Shown in pieces: positions 54,656-62,983 of a DNA stretch of 64,000 bases. Source of the stretch: Bordetella sp. 02P26C-1 (GTDB taxonomy: Bacteria > Pseudomonadota > Gammaproteobacteria > Burkholderiales > Burkholderiaceae_B). The stretch covers positions 1-64,000 of the forward strand of contig NZ_WSJB01000006.1 of NCBI RefSeq assembly GCF_009763255.1. The letters run 5' to 3'. Within the stretch, counting starts at the first letter, position 1. Every line of letters starts with the position of its first letter. Under the pieces are notes generated by a model. The model was given only the letters and a program-made list of their open reading frames with translations. It had not been told where the DNA came from and did not search any database. Position numbers and translations under genes: made by a program.

Positions 54656-55486
54656 TTACTGATTCTCGTGCGCCGCCGACCAGGCCTCGGCGATTTCCTG
54701 TCCCGTGGCAAACCAGACACCGGGGAACGTTTTGATGTACTGGATCATTTCGCGCAGCAAGGCGAGACGACTGGGACGACCCGTGATTTGCGGGTGCATG
54801 ACCAGGTCGTATAGACCGCCCCACTGATAGATCTCCCGGAACTCGGCCTTGAAGATCTCGCCCACATGGCTGTTGGAGCAAATCGTGCGAGGGCTCTTGA
54901 CGGAGAAAAGCATGTAAGGCGCATCGTCCAGGCTCCAGTGCCAGGGCAGTTCGATCACCCCTTTGCTGCCGTCGGGCATGATGTGACGATACGGATTGAC
55001 ACTGTCCATCAATGACGTGTCATAGAGAAAGTTGTGCTTCTTGAGGAGTTCGAAAAGCAGGGGGCTGACCTCGCCGGCCGGGGAACGATAGCCCTTCGGC
55101 ACTACGCCCACGGTGCGTTTGAGCGCCTCGAGGCCTTTTTCCATCTCTTCGATCTCGGCGTCGGCATTGGCATCCGACCAGCGGTGGGAATAGCTGTGAT
55201 GCCCGACTTCATGACCGCCCTTGAGAATCAGCTCCACCTTATCGGTATGGTTTTCAGCCGTCCACCCGGGCACATAGAAAGAAGCCTTGACGTCCTCTTC
55301 GTATAGCAGTTCGCAGATCTTGGGCACGCCTACTTTGGCTCCGTAAGAGCCTTGGCTCAGAATGCCAGGACGATTGACGTTGGCTGGATCGCGCGAGGTC
55401 CAAAGGGTTTCCGCATCGAAATCGAACGTCAGCATCACGGCGCAGCGCGCGCCGTTCGGCCATTTGACACTCATATCGTGTTTCAT
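54656..55486 (-). CDS. NodB-fold polysaccharide deacetylase / PuuE-like hydrolase
   Basis: The 276-residue protein has NodB homology motifs: TFDFDAETLW with the catalytic Asp pair, the zinc-binding His-x3-His in GHHSYSHRW, and GYRSPAGE. There is no signal peptide, so it is cytoplasmic and unlikely to act on cell-wall polysaccharide. Cytoplasmic members of this fold include PuuE allantoinase and cyclic-imide hydrolases, which open ring amides. In this P450 locus a ring-opening C-N hydrolase is a reasonable inference. The start giving MKHDMSVKW has a GGGAG ribosome site. Confidence 0.85.
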   Translation of the reverse strand: MKHDMSVKWPNGARCAVMLTFDFDAETLWTSRDPANVNRPGILSQGSYGAKVGVPKICELLYEEDVKASFYVPGWTAENHTDKVELILKGGHEVGHHSYSHRWSDANADAEIEEMEKGLEALKRTVGVVPKGYRSPAGEVSPLLFELLKKHNFLYDTSLMDSVNPYRHIMPDGSKGVIELPWHWSLDDAPYMLFSVKSPRTICSNSHVGEIFKAEFREIYQWGGLYDLVMHPQITGRPSRLALLREMIQYIKTFPGVWFATGQEIAEAWSAAHENQ

Positions 55487-55524
55487 GGTGTTTACTCCCA
55501 CTCACATGACGTCTTGGTCATGAA

Positions 55525-56283
55525 TCAGTAATTAGGGGTGTAGCGGGCGGCCAGATAGCCACCATCAACGGGTAACGTCACGCCACACACAAAAGAGGCA
55601 TCCTCAGAGGCCAGGAAGGCAATCACGGCAGCCTGCTCTTCGGGCTGACACACCCGGCCCATCGGGGTCGAGTCCACCATCAGCTTCACATAGCTGGGAT
55701 TTTGCAAGTGGCCCGCCGTCATCGGGGTCACCACCACGCCCGGCGCGATGGCGTTGACCCGTATGCCCAGATGAGCGACCTCGCTCGTCAACTGCTGCGT
55801 GAACTGCGTCACGCCCGCCTTGGCCACCGCATAGGCCGTGGTACCCGGATAACCCACCATGCCGAAAATCGATGACAGGTTCACAATACTGCCGCCCGGC
55901 TGAGGCAGGTGCGGCAGCACAGCGCGCGTGATGCGCAGCAGAGAAATCAAATTGATATCGATGATGCGCGACAGGCTTTCGTCATCCGACTTCAGCAGGT
56001 GCTTTGAACCCCCTACCCCGGCATTATTGACGAGGACATCGATCCGGCCGGCATGCGCGAGCGCGGCCTCGACGATTGTGTCGCCCGCCCCGGGCAATGC
56101 CACGTCGAGCACCAGCCCCTGCCCGCCGACGCTCTTGGCGGTCTCCAGCACTTCCGGCAGCAGGTCAACCAACAGGACCTTCGCCCCCTCATCGGCAAAA
56201 CGCTTGGCCGTCGCCGCACCGATACCGCGCGCGGCTCCGGTGACGATGACGGATTTGCCCTCGAATCTATGCATGGTGGACAT
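55525..56283 (-). CDS. Short-chain dehydrogenase/reductase
   Basis: The 252-residue classical SDR shows TGAARGIGAATA, VNNAGVGG, the active-site Ser in NLSSIFG and the catalytic YAVAKAG, ending GVTLPVDGGYLA. It probably oxidises a hydroxyl made by the neighbouring P450s. Several in-frame ATGs exist; the one giving MSTMHRFEGK is chosen because GGAG lies 6-7 bp before it. An ATG at 56304 would overlap the P450 stop. Confidence 0.9.
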   Translation of the reverse strand: MSTMHRFEGKSVIVTGAARGIGAATAKRFADEGAKVLLVDLLPEVLETAKSVGGQGLVLDVALPGAGDTIVEAALAHAGRIDVLVNNAGVGGSKHLLKSDDESLSRIIDINLISLLRITRAVLPHLPQPGGSIVNLSSIFGMVGYPGTTAYAVAKAGVTQFTQQLTSEVAHLGIRVNAIAPGVVVTPMTAGHLQNPSYVKLMVDSTPMGRVCQPEEQAAVIAFLASEDASFVCGVTLPVDGGYLAARYTPNY

Positions 56284-56300
56284 AACGCGCTCCGTAATAG

Positions 56301-57506
56301 TCATGCCGACAGCGTCAAAGGCAAGGTCTTGAGGGTACGCAGGGCATTGTTCAGGCGCGGCTCTGCCGGCGCTCGCAGCGTGAGCTTGCTCGCGCGCTTG
56401 ATCAGCGCCTTCAGCACGCATTCGCCTTCCTGGCGCGCGATCATCTGACCAATGCACATGTGCACGCCGTGACCCAACGCCAGATGCCCGACCGGGTTGC
56501 GCTGGATGTCGAACTCGTCTGGACGCTCCCAGAATTCCGGGTCGCGATTGGCCGCGCCCAACTGCAGCATGACCTTTTTATCTGCTGGAATCAGCACGCC
56601 ATCGACCACGACATCACGCATGGTGAGACGATAGGCCGTCTGTGAGGGCGTTTCCATGCGCATGGCTTCGTCTAGCGCGGGACGCGCCAGCGCCGGGTCC
56701 GCGCGCAACTGTTCGTACTGCGAGGGATCCTTCGCCAGATACCACAACACCGCGGAGATCATGCTGATTGTCGTGTCCAGGCCGCCGCGCAAGAATGACC
56801 GGATCAGCAGCGGCGCCAGCTCGGGTGCCATCTTGCCTTCATCCGCGGCCTCGAAGATCTTGATGCCAAACCCACCGGGCAACATCGCATCACGCTGCAT
56901 GCTGGCCTGCGCCCACTCTTTGATCGCTTCCGCACGTTTCTCCGTGGCCAAATACCGCGCGTTACGCGGTCCCTGACTATCGAAGTTCAGCTGCCCCATC
57001 AAATTCCAGTTTTCACGCAGGTTCGGGGTTTGCTTAATTCCCATGGCCTTGGGAAACGCCGTCGACACATACGCCTCGGCCAGGTCATGCACGCCATCGA
57101 TGGTCTGCTTTTCCATCAGCGCGTCGAGAAGCTTTTCCGCCTCTTCCTCGAACGTCTCATGCCAGCTGCGAACGACCTGCGGCGAGAGAATGCGCTGCAT
57201 CACCGTGCGTACCTGGGTATGCTCTGGCGGATCCGCGTCACCAATGGGGCTGCGCGCGCGCCATGTGTCGGGCTTACGCACATCCGTCAAGCCAATGCCA
57301 CCGGAGGACGAAAAGTCTTGCCAGTTTTTCATGGCCTCCTTGACGTTACGGTACCGGCCGATGGCGTAGACGTCATACTGCTTCAGGTAGACGGCGGGCG
57401 CCTGACGAAGCTGCGCAAACATCTCGAAGGGCGATGCAAGCACACTGTCTTCATAGGGGTCGATGTCGAGCTCAGGCGCGGCGGCCGCTGTGGCGATGTC
57501 GTTCAC
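56301..57506 (-). CDS. Cytochrome P450, CYP199-like (paralogue)
   Basis: The 401-residue P450 has GGLDTT in the I-helix, ExxR in DEAMRME and the heme loop GHGVHMCIGQ with ligand Cys351. It is clearly paralogous to the 53426 gene along its whole length, including the FSSSGGIGLTDVRKP-type N-terminal region. The start is GTG, overlapping the stop of the upstream SDR by 3-4 bp, so translation is coupled. Two related P450s sharing one ferredoxin suggest two successive or alternative oxidations. Confidence 0.93.
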   Translation of the reverse strand: MNDIATAAAAPELDIDPYEDSVLASPFEMFAQLRQAPAVYLKQYDVYAIGRYRNVKEAMKNWQDFSSSGGIGLTDVRKPDTWRARSPIGDADPPEHTQVRTVMQRILSPQVVRSWHETFEEEAEKLLDALMEKQTIDGVHDLAEAYVSTAFPKAMGIKQTPNLRENWNLMGQLNFDSQGPRNARYLATEKRAEAIKEWAQASMQRDAMLPGGFGIKIFEAADEGKMAPELAPLLIRSFLRGGLDTTISMISAVLWYLAKDPSQYEQLRADPALARPALDEAMRMETPSQTAYRLTMRDVVVDGVLIPADKKVMLQLGAANRDPEFWERPDEFDIQRNPVGHLALGHGVHMCIGQMIARQEGECVLKALIKRASKLTLRAPAEPRLNNALRTLKTLPLTLSA

Positions 57507-58273
57507 GCTTTAAGACCCCCGTCGACCGGCATGGTCACGCCCGTGGTGTAGCTGGCGGCGTCGCTCAGGAAATACAACACGGCGTCGCCGATCTCATCGG
57601 CCAGACCAAAGCGGCCCATGGGAATGCGGGTGCGGAATTGATCGACGGTCGGCGGTGCGGCTCCTCCCATTTGAGAGGCCACCACGAACATCTCCTGTGC
57701 CATGGGCGTATCGATGGTGCCCGGGCAGACGCAGTTCACGCGTATGCCTTCGTGCGCGTGATTCAATGCGAGGCTGCGTGCGAGCATGGTCACCGCGCCC
57801 TTGGAGGCCGAATAAGCCGCCAGGAACTTCGATCCGCCCAGACCCGCGGTCGAGGACATCAAGACGATGGAGCCCTTGCCCAATTCCCGCATCTGCGGCA
57901 CCAGGGCTTTAACGGCCAGCCAGGAACCCTTGACGTTCACGTCGAAAAGCTTGTCCCACTCTTCTTCCGTGTAGTCAACCGCCATCTTCGGAATGCCATT
58001 GATACCGGCCGAGGTCACCAGGAACTCGGCCGGGCCGAGCGCCTCGCGTGACGCCGCGGCGGCCGCGTTGACGTCAGCCGACGAGGACGCATCGCCGACA
58101 TACGACACGGAACCGGGACACTGTGCCTGCACGTCCTGCAAACCCTTGGCGTCCCGGTCGAACAGCATCAAGCGCGCGCCTTCGCGCGCCAGCTTTAATG
58201 CCGTTGCCTTGCCCAGACCCGATGCCGCACCCGTAACAAAAGCCACCCGCCCTGCGAATCTCTGCTCAGACAT
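57503..58273 (-). CDS. Short-chain dehydrogenase/reductase
   Basis: The 256-residue SDR has TGAASGLGKATA, TSAGINGIP in place of the usual NNAG, the Ser in LMSSTAG and the catalytic YSASKGA, ending TMPVDGGLKA. It overlaps the ABC ATPase gene by 8 bp and the P450 by 4 bp. The start giving MSEQRFAGR lies behind GAGGAAAAGAGC. Confidence 0.9.
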   Translation of the reverse strand: MSEQRFAGRVAFVTGAASGLGKATALKLAREGARLMLFDRDAKGLQDVQAQCPGSVSYVGDASSSADVNAAAAASREALGPAEFLVTSAGINGIPKMAVDYTEEEWDKLFDVNVKGSWLAVKALVPQMRELGKGSIVLMSSTAGLGGSKFLAAYSASKGAVTMLARSLALNHAHEGIRVNCVCPGTIDTPMAQEMFVVASQMGGAAPPTVDQFRTRIPMGRFGLADEIGDAVLYFLSDAASYTTGVTMPVDGGLKA

Positions 58274-58985
58274 GCTCTTTTCCTCCAAGGTAGAACTCCC
58301 GCAACTCGTCCATGGCGATGCCCTCGCCGACTTCCCGTTGATAAGCAATGCGGCCGCCACGGATCACGTAGATGTGGTCGGCAATGTCCAGCGCCATCCC
58401 CACGTTCTGCTCGACTAGCAGCAGGGTCAGGCCGAGTTCGCGCAGATTCAGGATCGCTTCGGCGATTTCCTCGACCACTTTGGGAGCCAGCGCAGCGGAC
58501 GGTTCGTCCAACAGCAGCATCGTGGGGCGCGACATCAACGAGCGGCCAATCGCAAGCATCTGACGTTCACCGCCCGACAGCATGGCGGCAGGCACTTTGC
58601 GCCGCTCGCGCAGACGCTTGAAACGTTGATAGACTGATTCGATATCCTCGGCGATACCTACCCGGTCCTTGCGGCGGTGGTAGGCGCCCATGAGCAGGTT
58701 TTCTTCCACGCTCATTTCGCCGAATACTTCTTTACCCTGCGGCACGAGCGACAAGCCCATGGCCGAGCGGCGTTCGACAGGCACATCGTTGATGGGCCGA
58801 CCATCAAAAACGATTTCGCCCTCTTGCGGAGACACAATCCCCACGATGCTCTTTAGCGTGGTGGATTTGCCGGTGCCGTTGCCGCCCAGCAGCGCGACCA
58901 AACCGCCCTTGGGCACTTCCAACGTCACGCCATGAAGGATGCGCGTGCGGCCGTAGCCCGCGATGATATTGTTAAGCCTTAGCAC
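58266..58985 (-). CDS. Branched-chain-type ABC transporter ATP-binding protein (LivF-like)
   Basis: The 239-residue ATPase has Walker A GGNGTGKST, signature LSGGERQ and Walker B MLLLDEPSAAL, in LivF order and length. A GTG start at 58985, reading VLRLNNIIAGYG, is chosen because it has a GGAAG ribosome site and gives a normal LivF N-terminus; the ATG at 59054 would add 23 atypical residues inside livG. It pairs with the LivG-like ATPase to energise import. Confidence 0.92.
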   Translation of the reverse strand: MLRLNNIIAGYGRTRILHGVTLEVPKGGLVALLGGNGTGKSTTLKSIVGIVSPQEGEIVFDGRPINDVPVERRSAMGLSLVPQGKEVFGEMSVEENLLMGAYHRRKDRVGIAEDIESVYQRFKRLRERRKVPAAMLSGGERQMLAIGRSLMSRPTMLLLDEPSAALAPKVVEEIAEAILNLRELGLTLLLVEQNVGMALDIADHIYVIRGGRIAYQREVGEGIAMDELREFYLGGKEHV

Positions 58986-59763
58986 GTCGCTTCCACCCCG
59001 AACCGATATAAGCCTCAACCACGACCGGATCGTTGACCACAACCTCCGGTTCACCTTGAGCGATCATTTCGCCACTGTCCAAGACCGCAACACGGTCGCA
59101 CAGCTCTCGCACCACGCGCATGTCGTGCTCGACCAGCAAGATGCTCATGCCGAACTCATCGCGCATGCGACGGATGATGGTAATGAGACGATCCACATTA
59201 GGAGGAGACAACCCAGCGGCTGGCTCGTCCAACAAAAACAGCTTGGGTTCGCTAATGAGCCCACGCGCCAACTCCACCATGCGTTGCTGTCCAATGGACA
59301 GCGCCGTGGCCGGACGCTGGGCGAATTTCTCCAGCTCGAACCAAGCCAATAATTCACGCGCCTTGGCGCGCACCTGGTCTTCTTCCTGTTTGGCCTTCGG
59401 GTTGCCCGCGATGCTATCCAGCGTGCTGGAATTCATCGAAATATGACGCGCCAACAACAGATTGTCCTCGACGCTCAGGGAGCCAAACAGACGGATCATC
59501 TGAAAGCTGCGCGACATGCCAAGGCGGGCACGCTGATAGGGCGGCAGCGCGGTGACGTCCTGACCACAAAAGGTGAACGAACCGCCATTGACCTGCAATT
59601 CCCCCGTGATCAGGTTGACCATGGTGGATTTGCCCGAGCCATTCGGCCCGATCAGGCCGACGATCTCTCCCGAGTTAACCGTCAGGCTGGCGTCCTTGAC
59701 CGCGACTACCCCACCGAAACGGCGATGGATGTTTTTCGCCTGGAGAATGACATTGCTGCTCAT
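58972..59763 (-). CDS. Branched-chain-type ABC transporter ATP-binding protein (LivG-like)
   Basis: The 263-residue ATPase has Walker A GPNGSGKST, the LivG-type insert around residues 100-130, a signature region TALSIGQQRMVELARGL and Walker B LFLLDEPAAGLSPP. The signature reads LSIGQ where most ABC proteins have LSGGQ, with Ile for the first Gly, a variant seen in some LivG proteins. It overlaps the permease gene by 4 bp. Confidence 0.93.
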   Translation of the reverse strand: MSSNVILQAKNIHRRFGGVVAVKDASLTVNSGEIVGLIGPNGSGKSTMVNLITGELQVNGGSFTFCGQDVTALPPYQRARLGMSRSFQMIRLFGSLSVEDNLLLARHISMNSSTLDSIAGNPKAKQEEDQVRAKARELLAWFELEKFAQRPATALSIGQQRMVELARGLISEPKLFLLDEPAAGLSPPNVDRLITIIRRMRDEFGMSILLVEHDMRVVRELCDRVAVLDSGEMIAQGEPEVVVNDPVVVEAYIGSGWKRRAKA

Positions 59764-60713
59764 GCCTGGGCCTCCTTCATTTCACGCAGCTTGCGCGCGC
59801 GGCCGGCAATACCCTCGGGCAAAAGCGCAATGGCCAACACCAAGATGATCCCGAAGAACAACATACGATAGCGGGCATAGTCACCCAACATCTCTGGTAG
59901 CAGCGTCAGCAGCACCGCCCCCAATATGGGGCCGTAGAAAGAGCCGCGACCGCCCACGATCATCATGGCAACTGCCGTGCAAGAGATCCAGATCGTGTAG
60001 TCATCAGGGGTGATGTTGCCCATGTAATGGGCCATCATCACGCCTGCCGCACCGGCGAAAGACGCCGACGCCACAAACGCCGTGAGCTTGGCGCGCGTCG
60101 TGTTCAAGCCGATGGCGCTGGCCAGCACTTCATCATCGCGCACCGCGACCCATTCGCGTCCCAGCCGCGAATTCACCAGGCGCGCGGCGATAAAAACGAG
60201 AATCACGGTGAAGACCAGGATCATCCAGTAATTGGATCTGAGATCGCTGACGGTAAAGAAGGTGTGCCCGAAAAGGCCGACATCTCCTACCGGAGGCACG
60301 GCCAGACCGTTTTGCCCGCCCGTAAACGAGGTCCATTGCACCAGACCGAGATACACGATGGTCTGAAACGCAATGGTCACGATGGCCAGGAAGTGCCCTT
60401 TAAGCCGCAAGGCCGGGATGCCCAGCAACAAGCCGCACAGGCCGGTGAGGATGATGCCCGCGGGCAGATGCACCCAAAATCCCGTGTGCAGGTCCCGGGC
60501 CATGATGCCGGCGGTGTAGGCGCCAATCCCGAAGAACGCGCCTTGAGCGAACGAGAACTGCCCGCAAAAGCCCGTCACCAGGTTCAGACCCGTCGTCAGG
60601 ATGACGTAGATCAGCATCAATAGCAGCACCGCCACGATGTAGCTGCCGGAGGTCAAGGCGGGCGCTAGCGCCAGCAACGCGACCACAATCGCGAGAGAGA
60701 GGTTCTTTTTCAT
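59760..60713 (-). CDS. Branched-chain-type ABC transporter permease (LivM-like)
   Basis: The 317-residue multi-pass permease shows the LivM segments GLNLVTGFCGQFSFAQGAFF with GIGAYTAG, RDDEVLASAIGLNTTRAKLT and MMIVGGRGSFYGPILGA. It forms the translocation path with the LivH-like protein. Both ends overlap neighbours by 4 bp. Confidence 0.94.
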   Translation of the reverse strand: MKKNLSLAIVVALLALAPALTSGSYIVAVLLLMLIYVILTTGLNLVTGFCGQFSFAQGAFFGIGAYTAGIMARDLHTGFWVHLPAGIILTGLCGLLLGIPALRLKGHFLAIVTIAFQTIVYLGLVQWTSFTGGQNGLAVPPVGDVGLFGHTFFTVSDLRSNYWMILVFTVILVFIAARLVNSRLGREWVAVRDDEVLASAIGLNTTRAKLTAFVASASFAGAAGVMMAHYMGNITPDDYTIWISCTAVAMMIVGGRGSFYGPILGAVLLTLLPEMLGDYARYRMLFFGIILVLAIALLPEGIAGRARKLREMKEAQA

Positions 60714-61582
60714 GAGCGTTGAAACGTTTTGCCGAACAGACCCTGCGGACGCACCAGCAAGACAGCGATGACAATCACAAAGCCGACGATGTCGCGAAGC
60801 CCGTTGCCCAGATAGGCCGAGGTCAGCGATTCGATGACGCCCAATAGCAGACCGGCCGCTGCGGCACCGGCCACATTACCCATACCGCCCAAGATGACAA
60901 CGGTGAAGGCCTTGAGAACAATCATGTTGCCGATGATGGGATAGACCATGTAGACCGACGACATGAGGAAACCCGCCACGCCGGCCAGCAACGCCGCCAC
61001 GATAAAGGCGATGATTGCGACCCGGCGCACCTGGACGCCACACAGACTGGCCACCGTGGCGTGTTGCGCCATGGCGCGCAGGCTGCGGCCGGTCCAGGTA
61101 TAACGCAGCACCGCATACAGCAGGGCAATCAGCAACACCATGGCAATCGGGATCAGCACCTGCTGTAGCGGCAAGTACACCGGGCCCATCTCCACGCCGA
61201 TGGTCGAGAACTCGGTTTGCAGCATCATCGGTGTAGGCCCAAAGGCCAAAAGCGCAGAGTTCTGCAACACCACGGCCAAGCCAAAGGACGCGATAATCGA
61301 ACTCGTGGCGTCGCGATCCTTGAGCATCTTGTGAAGCAGGCCTTCCGCGCCAATACCCAAGATGATGGCAACCATTAGCACGCCACCCAGGGCAGCCCAG
61401 ATAGGCCAGCCAAAGTTAGTCACCAGAATCAAACCGGTATACGCGCCCAGCATATAGAACTCGCCATGCGCGAAGTTCACCACATGCAAGATGCCGAAGA
61501 TCAGGGTCAAGCCAACGGCCACCAACACGTAGTTGCTGCCATTGACGATCCCGTTAGCCAGGTATTGCAGTAACAGATCCAC
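60710..61582 (-). CDS. Branched-chain-type ABC transporter permease (LivH-like)
   Basis: The 290-residue permease shows LivH features: YVLVAVGLTLIFGILHVVNF followed by AHGEFYMLGAY, RAMAQHATVASLCGVQVRRV and VVILGGMGNVAGAAAAGL. It is 21 bp downstream of the binding-protein gene and overlaps the LivM-like gene. Confidence 0.94.
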   Translation of the reverse strand: MDLLLQYLANGIVNGSNYVLVAVGLTLIFGILHVVNFAHGEFYMLGAYTGLILVTNFGWPIWAALGGVLMVAIILGIGAEGLLHKMLKDRDATSSIIASFGLAVVLQNSALLAFGPTPMMLQTEFSTIGVEMGPVYLPLQQVLIPIAMVLLIALLYAVLRYTWTGRSLRAMAQHATVASLCGVQVRRVAIIAFIVAALLAGVAGFLMSSVYMVYPIIGNMIVLKAFTVVILGGMGNVAGAAAAGLLLGVIESLTSAYLGNGLRDIVGFVIVIAVLLVRPQGLFGKTFQRS

Positions 61583-61603
61583 GATCCCTTTCGCCTTGTC
61601 AGA

Positions 61604-62752
61604 TCAATTGAGAACGCGCTTGCCGTTCTTGATGACGGCAATGAAGTAGGGATAGTCCACACTTCCTTTTTCATCGAATGCGGCCGTCGTGCCTTCAGGA
61701 CCCAGACCGATCTTGAAGTCCTTCATACCGCTCATCAGCATCTTCTGAATGGCCTCGCCGTCCGGTTTCCCAACACGGCGCAGGGCTTCCAGACCTACCG
61801 CGGTGTGGAAATAACCCAGCGTATTGAGCATGCCCGGCTCGTAGCCATAGGCCTTGACGAACCGCTCGCCAAACTCACGGCCCACTTGGTTGGGTGTGGA
61901 GATTTCGTAGGCGGTCGCCACCGCGAAGCCTTCGGAAGCCGGGCCTGCCAACTTGATGAAGTCATCACTGAGCATGGAGCCCGAGCCCACGAATTGCGTG
62001 CGCAAGCCCACCGATGCTGCCTGACGCACAATGGTCGCGCCGTCAGCGGCCCAGCCGGCGATATAGACCACATCAGGCTTGAGGGTACGGATGCGGGTCA
62101 GGATGCTAGAGAAGTCCTGATCGCCGATGTTGAAAGACTCATTGGCCACGATCTTGCCGCCAGCGCCTTCCACCACGGTGATCGTTTGTTTGGCCAGGTC
62201 CTGCCCATAGCTGGTCGTATCGTGCAGGATCGCGACTTTTTTACCGTTGAACTTCTCGACGATCGCCATGGCTGTGTCGTAGCCCTGACCCTTGCTGTCG
62301 GCAAAGGCGCGGAAGAACCAGGGATCGCCCGGCGTGTTGTTATCGGTCGCCACGTGGCTGGTCGAGCCGCCCGACAACATGGGCACCTTGAGTTCCTTGG
62401 CGACCTTCATCGCGGCAACCACGACAGCCGAGGCATAGGTGCCAACGATAAAGGGCACTTTCTCTCGCTCGACCAATTTGCGTACCGCGGTCGCGCCCTT
62501 GGCGGTGTTGCTTTCGTCGTCTTCGACAGCGAGTTCGATTTTGCGTCCCAGCACGCCGCCTGCGGCGTTCGCTTCGGCCACGGCGAGCTGTACGCCCTTG
62601 AAGACCTGATTGCCCTCGATGGAACCATTACCCGAAAGGGGCAGCATGACGCCAATGCGAATCGGCGCGGCATCTTGCGCCATGACCAGCGTGGGCAGAG
62701 CGAGACTGGCACCCAGCATTCCTAGAATCTGACGACGGGAAAAATTCGACAT
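61604..62752 (-). CDS. ABC transporter periplasmic substrate-binding protein (LivK-like)
   Basis: The 382-residue binding protein has an N-terminal SRRQILGMLG twin-arginine-like signal, then RIGVMLPLSGNGSIEGNQVF and KGVQLAVAEANAAGGVLGRK of the leucine/amide-binding Peripla_BP_6 fold. Relatives bind amino acids, amides and aromatic acids. It is the first gene of the long P450 gene run. The start giving MSNFSRRQ has an AAGGGGG ribosome site; an upstream in-frame ATG at 62791 lies inside the palindromic site. Confidence 0.93.
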   Translation of the reverse strand: MSNFSRRQILGMLGASLALPTLVMAQDAAPIRIGVMLPLSGNGSIEGNQVFKGVQLAVAEANAAGGVLGRKIELAVEDDESNTAKGATAVRKLVEREKVPFIVGTYASAVVVAAMKVAKELKVPMLSGGSTSHVATDNNTPGDPWFFRAFADSKGQGYDTAMAIVEKFNGKKVAILHDTTSYGQDLAKQTITVVEGAGGKIVANESFNIGDQDFSSILTRIRTLKPDVVYIAGWAADGATIVRQAASVGLRTQFVGSGSMLSDDFIKLAGPASEGFAVATAYEISTPNQVGREFGERFVKAYGYEPGMLNTLGYFHTAVGLEALRRVGKPDGEAIQKMLMSGMKDFKIGLGPEGTTAAFDEKGSVDYPYFIAVIKNGKRVLN

Positions 62753-62774
62753 CACTACCCCCTTAAAAAATAAA

Positions 62775-62797
62775 GTCGTATTTATTGGCAATACGAC
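62775..62797. promoter_or_regulatory. 23-bp palindrome, copy 1 (operator-like), over the importer promoter
   Basis: Arms GTCGTATT (62775-62782) and AATACGAC (62790-62797) are perfect inverted repeats with a 7-base centre. A reverse-strand -10-like TATAAA lies at 62807-62802, which would place the transcription start inside this palindrome. The site is 23 bp upstream of the LivK-like ATG. A lone half-site TCGTATT is at 62820-62826. The geometry suggests repression. Confidence 0.8.
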
Positions 62798-62903
62798 AAC
62801 ATTTATATGATGGCCAGTATCGTATTAAGTCGTCACCATCACAGTTAGGAAAATCCCTTAATTTCAACTAATTAGTGGAAAACCCCAGGAGGGTTAAACC
62901 TCT

Positions 62904-62909
62904 TTGACA
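62904..62909 (+). promoter_or_regulatory. Perfect -35 box (TTGACA) ahead of the reductase gene
   Basis: TTGACA stands 40 bp before the second palindrome on the forward strand. At 17 bp spacing the -10 region (GAGCAT at 62927-62932) is poor, so the promoter may be weak or need help. A start near 62940 would put palindrome copy 2 just downstream. Confidence 0.4.
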
Positions 62910-62948
62910 AACTCAGAAACTTAAGTGAGCATTTTGAATATCGAAACA

Positions 62949-62971
62949 GTCGTATTGATCGACAATACGAC
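62949..62971. promoter_or_regulatory. 23-bp palindrome, copy 2 (operator-like), ahead of the reductase gene
   Basis: Arms GTCGTATTG (62949-62957) and CAATACGAC (62963-62971) are perfect inverted repeats with a 5-base centre. The copy agrees with copy 1 at 20 of 23 positions and ends 12 bp before the reductase ATG. One palindrome at each end of the divergent promoter region implies joint control of both transcripts by one dimeric regulator. Confidence 0.8.
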
Positions 62972-62983
62972 CCATTAGTGATC

